From Chloroflexota bacterium (lineage in GTDB: Bacteria > Chloroflexota > Anaerolineae > Aggregatilineales > Phototrophicaceae), in NCBI GenBank assembly GCA_026713245.1, contig JAPOOU010000030.1, positions 1 to 54,248 of the forward strand: 54,248 bases of DNA, written 5' to 3'. This document shows positions 52,106 through 54,248 of the stretch, piece by piece. The notes beneath the pieces are model-generated. The model was not told the origin of the DNA and searched no databases. It saw only the letters and a list, made by a program, of their open reading frames with translations. The first letter of the stretch is position 1. The number at the start of each line of letters is the position of its first letter. A program made the translations under genes and the position numbers.

Positions 52106-53797
52106 ATGTCCGATTACTACGATCTTGGAACTTTTTCACGACCCATAACGACCGATGCTCCCGAGGCGCAACGCTGGTTTGACCGCGGCTTGACCTGGCT
52201 CTACGGCTACAACCATGACGAAGCGGTCAAATGCTTTCGCAAGGCGCTGGACCAGGACCCGCACTGTGTGATGGCTCATTGGGGAGTCGCCTACGGTCTC
52301 GGATGCAACTACAACAAACAGTGGGAAGCCTTCGCGCCAAATGCGCTTGCGTTGGCCTTGCGCCGGGGACGAGCGACGATCCTGGAAGGTTACGCGCGCT
52401 TGGACCGCGCGAGGCCCGTTGAGAGCGCACTCTTGAAAGCGCTGGAGAAACGCTTTCAGCGAGACGACGAAACTGATGTGGAAGTCCTGGAGACCTGGAA
52501 CGACGAGTTTGCGGCCGCCATGCGAGACGTTTATCGCGCGTTTCCACACGATTCGGATGTGGCTGCGCTATTTGCGGAAGCACTCATGAATCGTACGCCC
52601 TGGCAATTGTGGAATCTGGAAACCGGCGAACCAGCGGACGACGCTGATACGACTGAAGCGATTGCTGTAGTCGAAAGAGCGCTGGACCAGGTCGAAGCGT
52701 CCGCGGCGCAGCCTCATCCGGGCTTGCTGCATCTGCACATCCATTTGCTGGAAATGTCCCCCCAGCCGGAACGGGCTATGCGGGCCGCCGATCAGTTGCG
52801 GGACCTGGCGCCTGATGCCGGACATCTGCTGCATATGCCGTCGCATATTGATGTCCTCTGTGGACAATATTACAACGCCATAGTCGCCAATCGCCGCGCC
52901 ATTGCTGTTGATAACGTGTTCGCGGCGCGCGACGGCGTTCTTACTGATTATACGTTTTACCGCGCGCACAATATCCACTTCAAGGTCTACGCGGCCATGC
53001 TGCTGGGACAATTCAAAACTGCGCTGGAAGCCGCCGATGAAATCGCTGTTTTGGCAAACGAAGATCTGCTGAGAATAGACGATCCGCCGATGGCCGACCA
53101 CCTGGAAGGCGTCTTGTCGATGCGGCTGCACGTCCTGGTCCGCTTTGGCAGGTGGCGAGAGATACTGCTAGAGCCGACCCCGGTCGATGAGGATCTCTAT
53201 TGCAATTCGCTTGCAATGCTCCACTACGCGCGCGCGATCGCGTTGGCGACGCTGCATGAACATGAAGCGGCCGCTGTCGAAGTCGCGGCATTTATAGTGG
53301 CGCAAGCCAAAGTGCCGGATACGCGCTTCATTTTCAACAACAACTGCATTGATGTTTTAGAAGTCGCCGACGCCATGATGCAGGGAGAAGTGGCCTATCA
53401 TCGGGGAGACACCGAATGCGCGTTCGAGCACCTCCGGCGCGCAGTCTACCTGGATGATCATCTGGAATTTGCCGAGCCTTGGGGCTGGGCGATGCCAACT
53501 CGCCATGCGCTGGGCGCTCTATTGTTGGAGTGCGGACAGGTCGAAGAAGCGCTTGCCGTTTATCGCGCGGATTTAGGGCTTGATCGATCCCTCTGCCGGG
53601 CGATGCAGCGCCCAAACAACGTCTGGAGCTTGCAGGGCTTTGTCACTTGTCTGGAGCGCCTCGGCAGAGTTGCCGAAGCGGACCTTGTGCGACCGCAGCT
53701 TCAACTGGCGCTGGCGCGCGCCGATGTCGAGATTGAGTCATCTTGCTTTTGCGCGACTGGAAATAGTCGCCATAGCGACTGCTGTCGTGAGCAATAG
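52106..53797 (+). CDS. Large soluble TPR protein
   Basis: This 563-residue protein starts with AQRWFDRGLTWLYGYNHDEA and KCFRKALDQDPHC, the family's first TPR, which often carries an MAHWGVAY-type second segment as here. Several degenerate TPRs follow (HLHIHLLEMSPQPERA, AHNIHFKVYAAMLLG), with a His-rich central part (LLHMPSHIDV). The C-terminus has Cys residues (SCFCATG, CCREQ). Proteins like this are widespread but uncharacterised. No signal peptide is seen, so it is probably cytoplasmic. Confidence 0.78.
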   Translation: MSDYYDLGTFSRPITTDAPEAQRWFDRGLTWLYGYNHDEAVKCFRKALDQDPHCVMAHWGVAYGLGCNYNKQWEAFAPNALALALRRGRATILEGYARLDRARPVESALLKALEKRFQRDDETDVEVLETWNDEFAAAMRDVYRAFPHDSDVAALFAEALMNRTPWQLWNLETGEPADDADTTEAIAVVERALDQVEASAAQPHPGLLHLHIHLLEMSPQPERAMRAADQLRDLAPDAGHLLHMPSHIDVLCGQYYNAIVANRRAIAVDNVFAARDGVLTDYTFYRAHNIHFKVYAAMLLGQFKTALEAADEIAVLANEDLLRIDDPPMADHLEGVLSMRLHVLVRFGRWREILLEPTPVDEDLYCNSLAMLHYARAIALATLHEHEAAAVEVAAFIVAQAKVPDTRFIFNNNCIDVLEVADAMMQGEVAYHRGDTECAFEHLRRAVYLDDHLEFAEPWGWAMPTRHALGALLLECGQVEEALAVYRADLGLDRSLCRAMQRPNNVWSLQGFVTCLERLGRVAEADLVRPQLQLALARADVEIESSCFCATGNSRHSDCCREQ

Positions 53798-53958
53798 ATG
53801 AATCAACATCTCGAGGGCTTTGACGGCTTGCCGGCGGCATCGGGCAAGTTTGTGCCTGTCAAGGTATGCCGGGGCGCATTTCAGATTATTGGCAATTAAC
53901 CACCGAGAACACCGAGATTTAACCTCTGCCGCCAAACAGGGCCTGATGTAGGGGCGTG

Positions 53959-53984
53959 TTTTTTTTTTTTTTTTTGGGGGGGGG
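53959..53984. repeat. T17-G9 homopolymer junction
   Basis: Seventeen T residues (53959-53975) run straight into nine G residues (53976-53984). Such a tract is rare in GC-rich bacterial DNA and may be an assembly or sequencing artefact. Confidence 0.5.
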
Positions 53985-54000
53985 ACATCAGTGCGCGTCA

Positions 54001-54034
54001 GTAGTCTACCGACCTACGCGACCTACGTGACCTG
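54001..54034 (+). repeat. Short CTACGCGAC repeat (family B), copy 3
   Basis: Three diverged 9-mers are visible (CTACCGAC, CTACGCGAC, CTACGTGAC). The terminal CCTCGGTG of the other copies is missing. Confidence 0.4.
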
Positions 54035-54248
54035 CGCGCGGCGGTGGCTCGCCCGCCCGCCCGATACCGCGACCATATAGTCGCCCTTTTCTCCCTGCCT
54101 TGCTGTATCCTTCGACGTTATGCCACACGCAGCCGCCCAGCCCGAGCCGCCGCTTTTCAAACCCGCGCCCGGCTCAAACCTAGCGCCATTGTCCAAAAAG
54201 AGGCGCTAAACTCCGAAAACGATATTGCGGGGTCCGCAAATGGACAAA

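Larger units (their letters stand above)
53798..54248. other. Non-coding right edge
   Basis: No gene is seen. It contains a 17-T run directly followed by a 9-G run (53959-53984), a family B repeat (54001-54034) and a half-site of the 30-bp palindrome (54075-54089). The last 60 bases show no ORF with a start in the window. Confidence 0.45.

Noticed and set aside
1..54248. CRISPR array
   Set aside because: The dispersed repeats are not regularly spaced, occur in both orientations and are kilobases apart; no cas gene is present.
1..54248. tRNA or rRNA genes
   Set aside because: I saw no TTCGANNC-type T-loop within a cloverleaf and no rRNA-like sequence in the intergenic gaps; a covariance scan would be needed to exclude a missed tRNA.

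Overview
The window is about 54 kb of moderately GC-rich bacterial DNA with roughly 45 protein genes in short operons on both strands. No rRNA or tRNA was seen. The gene set suggests a Chloroflexota bacterium, probably Anaerolineae-like: TPR proteins with Pro/Thr-rich 'PTPTP' linkers, a LysM lipoprotein, two Flp-type pilins, TrpB2, a DM13 protein, a phytanoyl-CoA-dioxygenase/sulfatase pair and giant YfhO-like membrane proteins. This placement rests on gene style, not on a marker-gene tree.

Layout. 1-5.1 kb: a GT4 glycosyltransferase facing a three-gene operon (PhyH dioxygenase, sulfatase, SAM methyltransferase). 5.1-8.1 kb: two copies of a small two-gene module (DUF5343-like protein followed by a DUF4145/HEPN-like protein), the first copy coupled to a small membrane protein. 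8.2-11.8 kb: metH; a decayed copy of the metH 3' end lies between the two modules. 11.9-13.0 kb: an orphan DNA methyltransferase with a remnant of a BglII-type endonuclease. 13.2-21.7 kb: MFS transporter, DM13 protein, TPR/PPC protein, the SRP RNA gene (minus strand), trpB2, LysM lipoprotein, M42 peptidase and two flp genes. 21.8-30.6 kb: an FtsX-type permease, a class I glutamine-amidotransferase-like hydrolase and two YfhO-like proteins, one frameshifted in an (AG)n tract. 31-41.6 kb: nitroreductase, TauE/SafE exporter, two paralogous PLP decarboxylases, a CPA2 antiporter, and a flavoprotein operon behind a promoter whose spacer is a palindromic operator. 41.6-53.8 kb: epimerase, LuxR regulator, cyclopropane synthase, FkbM methyltransferase, tandem membrane-anchored TPR genes, NUDIX hydrolase, LysE exporter and a TPR protein.

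The most unusual region is 5.1-8.3 kb. The same gene pair occurs twice, with identical order and a 5-nt intergenic gap. Copy 2 lies between two copies of the metH 3' end. The proteins have no described role, and the arrangement resembles a defence or toxin-antitoxin-type cassette exchanged at the metH 3' end. A second theme is a dispersed intergenic repeat of about 90 bp, present at least nine times in both orientations. One copy has become the C-terminal coding sequence of a hydrolase gene.
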